This document shows positions 62,063-64,000 of a stretch of DNA of 64,000 nt, one piece after another. Below the pieces are notes generated by a model. That model did not search any database, had not been told where the DNA came from, and saw only the letters and a program-made list of their open reading frames with translations. The position numbers and the translations under genes are program-made. This DNA is from Burkholderiales bacterium (GTDB taxonomy: Bacteria; Pseudomonadota; Gammaproteobacteria; Burkholderiales; SHXO01): assembly GCA_020854105.1 (NCBI GenBank), contig JADZGB010000001.1, positions 29,273 through 93,272 of the forward strand, given 5' to 3'. Position 1 is the first letter of the stretch. The number at the start of each line of letters is the position of its first letter.

Positions 62063-62968
62063 ATGAAGGGAATGGATGTGGCAGGCTGGGCAGTGGCAGT
62101 GCACGGTGGCGCAGGAGCTTGGCGGGACGAGGACGAGGCGACGGCGTGCGCGGGCGTGTCGGCCGCGGTCTCGGGCGCAGCCGCGGTGCTGGAAGGCGGC
62201 GGCAGTGCCCTGCAGGCGGCCATCGCGGCCGTGGTGAGGCTCGAGGACGACCCGCTGTTCAATGCCGGGACCGGTGCGGTGCTGAACCGTGATGGCGAGG
62301 CCGAACTGGATGCATCGGTGATGACCGGCCATGATCTGCGCTGCGGGGGCGTGGCTGCCCTGCGTGGCGTGCGCAATCCGGTGCTGGTCGCGCAGCGCGT
62401 GATGGACGCCACGCCGCACGTATTGCTGGCGGGAGAGGGCGCGCTGCGCTTCGCACGGGATCAGGGCTTCGCCGAGCACGATCCGATGACCGTGCGCGCC
62501 AGGGCAGCATGGCGACTGCGCTGCCAGGGAGAAGCAGGGGCGGCACCGACTACTCCGGGCGCAGGTACTGTCGGTGCGGTGACCCTGGACATCCAGGGAC
62601 GGCTGGCCGCCGCGACCTCGACCGGTGGGGTCATCATGAAGTTGCCCGGCCGCGTTGGCGATTCCCCCATTCCCGGTGCGGGGAACTACGCCAATGCGTG
62701 GGCTGCGTGCTCGGCCACCGGTCGCGGCGAGCTGATGATGCGCCTGCTGGTCGCGAGGGATCTGTGCGATCGCGTACGTGCCGGGCAGCACCCGCAAGCG
62801 GCCGTGAATTCACTGCTGGAGGAGATGCGCCACGACGTGGGTGCCGACGCGGGCTTCATCCTGCTGTCGGCGCGCGGCGCGGTCGGCATCGCTCATGGCA
62901 CGCCGGCGATGCCGCATGCCTGGCAGAACAGCGGCGGGCCGGTGCACGTGGCGTTCAGGCGTCCCTGA
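62063..62968 (+). CDS. Isoaspartyl peptidase/L-asparaginase (Ntn hydrolase)
   Basis: The 301-residue precursor is processed to expose the catalytic Thr169 in GAGTVGAV. AVHGGAGAW and DDPLFNAGTGAVLNRDG are family blocks, as is STGGVIMKLPGRVGDSPIPG. It degrades isoaspartyl dipeptides or asparagine. ATG 62072 is an alternative start. Confidence 0.93.
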   Translation: MKGMDVAGWAVAVHGGAGAWRDEDEATACAGVSAAVSGAAAVLEGGGSALQAAIAAVVRLEDDPLFNAGTGAVLNRDGEAELDASVMTGHDLRCGGVAALRGVRNPVLVAQRVMDATPHVLLAGEGALRFARDQGFAEHDPMTVRARAAWRLRCQGEAGAAPTTPGAGTVGAVTLDIQGRLAAATSTGGVIMKLPGRVGDSPIPGAGNYANAWAACSATGRGELMMRLLVARDLCDRVRAGQHPQAAVNSLLEEMRHDVGADAGFILLSARGAVGIAHGTPAMPHAWQNSGGPVHVAFRRP

Positions 62969-62985
62969 AGCGGCCACGACGGCAC

Positions 62986-63375
62986 TCACCACGCGCGTCC
63001 CGCTACCCAGCTGGCCAGGATCCAGAACAGCACGACCCAGACCACGATGATGATGGCGGCCCCCGTCCCGCTGCGGGGCTGCGACCGGCGCTGGGCAAGC
63101 CAGTCCGACGCCTGCTGCCGCCCCTGTTCGAGCACGGGGCGGGGAATCAGCCTGAGCACCAACCAGATTGCGGCGGGCAGCAGGACGAGTTCGTCCAGGT
63201 AGCCGAGCACGGGAATGAAGTCGGGTATCAGGTCGATCGGGCTGAGCGCGTAGGCAACGACCAGTGCCGCCAGCACCTTGGCGAGCGCAGGAGTGCGCGG
63301 ATCGCGGCAGGCGAACCACAGCGCGAGCACGTCGCGCCTGAGCGAGCGGGCCCATTCGCGCAGCCGCTGCAGCAC
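62986..63375 (-). CDS. YkvA-like DUF1232 membrane protein
   Basis: The protein has the DUF1232 core AYALSPIDLIPDFIPVLGYL and a C-terminal membrane segment (IIIVVWVVLFWILASWV). GTG 63375 is preferred because it starts two bases after the rimO stop and gives a family-like start (VLQRLREWARSLRRDVLALW). A longer ORF would overlap rimO. Function unknown. Confidence 0.85.
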   Translation of the reverse strand: MLQRLREWARSLRRDVLALWFACRDPRTPALAKVLAALVVAYALSPIDLIPDFIPVLGYLDELVLLPAAIWLVLRLIPRPVLEQGRQQASDWLAQRRSQPRSGTGAAIIIVVWVVLFWILASWVAGRAW

Positions 63376-63377
63376 CG

Positions 63378-64000
63378 CTATCCCGCGAGGCGGGCGTACA
63401 GGTCGTGCTCGTCGGCGCACACGATGTGCACCCGGGCGAACTCGCCCGGGCGCAGTGCCGCGCCGTCCTCGATCCGGACCAGGCCGTCGATCTCCGGTGC
63501 ATCGGCGCTGCTGCGCGCCACCGCGCCTTGCTTGCCGGTCTCGTCCACCAGGACGGTCAGCGTCTGGCCGATGCGGCGCTGCAGCCGTCGCGCAGAGATC
63601 GCCTGCTGACGCTCCATGAAGCGCCGCTGCCGGTCCTCGCGAACCTCCTGGGGCAGCGGATCGGGCAGCGCGTTGGCCGCAGCCCCCGCCACCGGCGAGT
63701 AGGCGAAGCAGCCGACGCGGTCGAGCTGCGCCTCGTCCAGGAAGGCCAGCAGTTCCTCGAACTCGGCTTCCGTCTCGCCTGGAAAGCCGGCGATGAAGGT
63801 GCTACGCAGGGTGATGTCGGGGCACAGTTCGCGCCAGCGCCGGATGCGGGCAAGCGTATTCTCGGCGTCGGCCGGGCGCTTCATCAGCTTCAGGATGCGC
63901 GGGCTGGCGTGCTGGAACGGCACGTCGAGGTAGGGGAGCAGTCTGCCCTGCGCCATCAGGGGTACGACCTCGTCCACGTGCGGATAGGGATAGACGTAGT
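63378..64000 (-). CDS. rimO: Ribosomal protein S12 methylthiotransferase RimO, 3' part
   Basis: RimO adds a methylthio group to Asp89 of ribosomal protein S12. The visible C-terminal 207 residues contain the radical SAM barrel end ([40 protein letters not shown]) and the C-terminal TRAM domain ([30 protein letters not shown]). The N-terminus with both iron-sulfur motifs lies beyond the window. Confidence 0.95.
   Translation of the reverse strand, partial: YVYPYPHVDEVVPLMAQGRLLPYLDVPFQHASPRILKLMKRPADAENTLARIRRWRELCPDITLRSTFIAGFPGETEAEFEELLAFLDEAQLDRVGCFAYSPVAGAAANALPDPLPQEVREDRQRRFMERQQAISARRLQRRIGQTLTVLVDETGKQGAVARSSADAPEIDGLVRIEDGAALRPGEFARVHIVCADEHDLYARLAG

Overview
The window is a high-GC (roughly two-thirds G+C) bacterial chromosome segment. 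The first 37.6 kb is a transposable, Mu-like prophage and the remainder is host chromosome. The host genes (a DksA very close to the enterobacterial one, HtpX, the two ABC-F ATPases YheS and Uup, TypA, RmuC, MtfA, a DinG/YoaA helicase, RimO, a TAXI-type binding protein and a lone periplasmic PQQ dehydrogenase) suggest a betaproteobacterium. No rRNA is present, so I cannot name a genus.

Prophage layout. The left end lies before base 1. Bases 92-9104 are the early/middle block: a MuA-type DDE transposase, a MuB-type AAA ATPase, a long run of tightly overlapping small genes (several with helix-turn-helix or Cys-rich folds), a Gam-like nuclease inhibitor, an HNH-like protein, GemA and a Mor-type activator. 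Bases 9209-10401 are a lysis module. Bases 10408-22186 are the Mu-type head module: a TraR-like zinc finger, DUF2730, small and large terminase, DUF935 portal, MuF-type minor head protein, gpG-like protein, protease with nested scaffold, decoration protein and gpT-like major capsid. Three genes on the opposite strand (17735-19084) interrupt it as a moron island. Bases 22236-37451 encode a long flexible (siphovirus) tail: DUF1320, gp37-like terminator, tail tube, assembly chaperone with a probable -1 frameshift, a tape measure with internal repeats, DUF2460, DUF2163, NlpC/P60 and tail hub proteins, and a glycine-rich putative receptor-binding protein. Mu-type head and replication genes with a siphovirus tail are the B3/D3112 architecture. 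The right terminus is visible as two 18-bp transposase-binding repeats spaced 22 bp apart, ending in ACA at 37647.

Host part. The prophage sits about 120 bp from the 3' end of a tRNA-Ser(TGA) gene. Beyond it come an XRE-type regulator, the PQQ dehydrogenase, dksA with a clear terminator and promoter, a tRNA-Pro/Arg/His cluster, yheS, htpX, an HDOD protein, a Tat-signal haloacid-dehalogenase homologue divergent from an SDR, a quinone oxidoreductase, tRNA-Arg(CCT), uup, typA, rmuC, an mtfA/secretin-like/DUF2238 overlapping trio, a TPMT-family methyltransferase, DUF2905, dinG, a TAXI-family protein, isoaspartyl peptidase, a YkvA-like protein and the 3' part of rimO.

Signs of gene decay in the host part are a galE remnant (47438-47640), a cupin remnant (57313-57486) and a UDP-glucuronate decarboxylase lacking its NAD-binding N-terminus (57761-58627).

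The most interesting signals are the minor head protein fused to a HEXXH zincin domain with a small acidic ORF directly behind it, the moron island, hairpins placed exactly against start codons in the phage, the 36-37-residue repeats in the tape measure, the putative frameshift site, a propeller-like insertion in the tail hub, and a PQQ dehydrogenase with Asn in place of the usual catalytic Asp.
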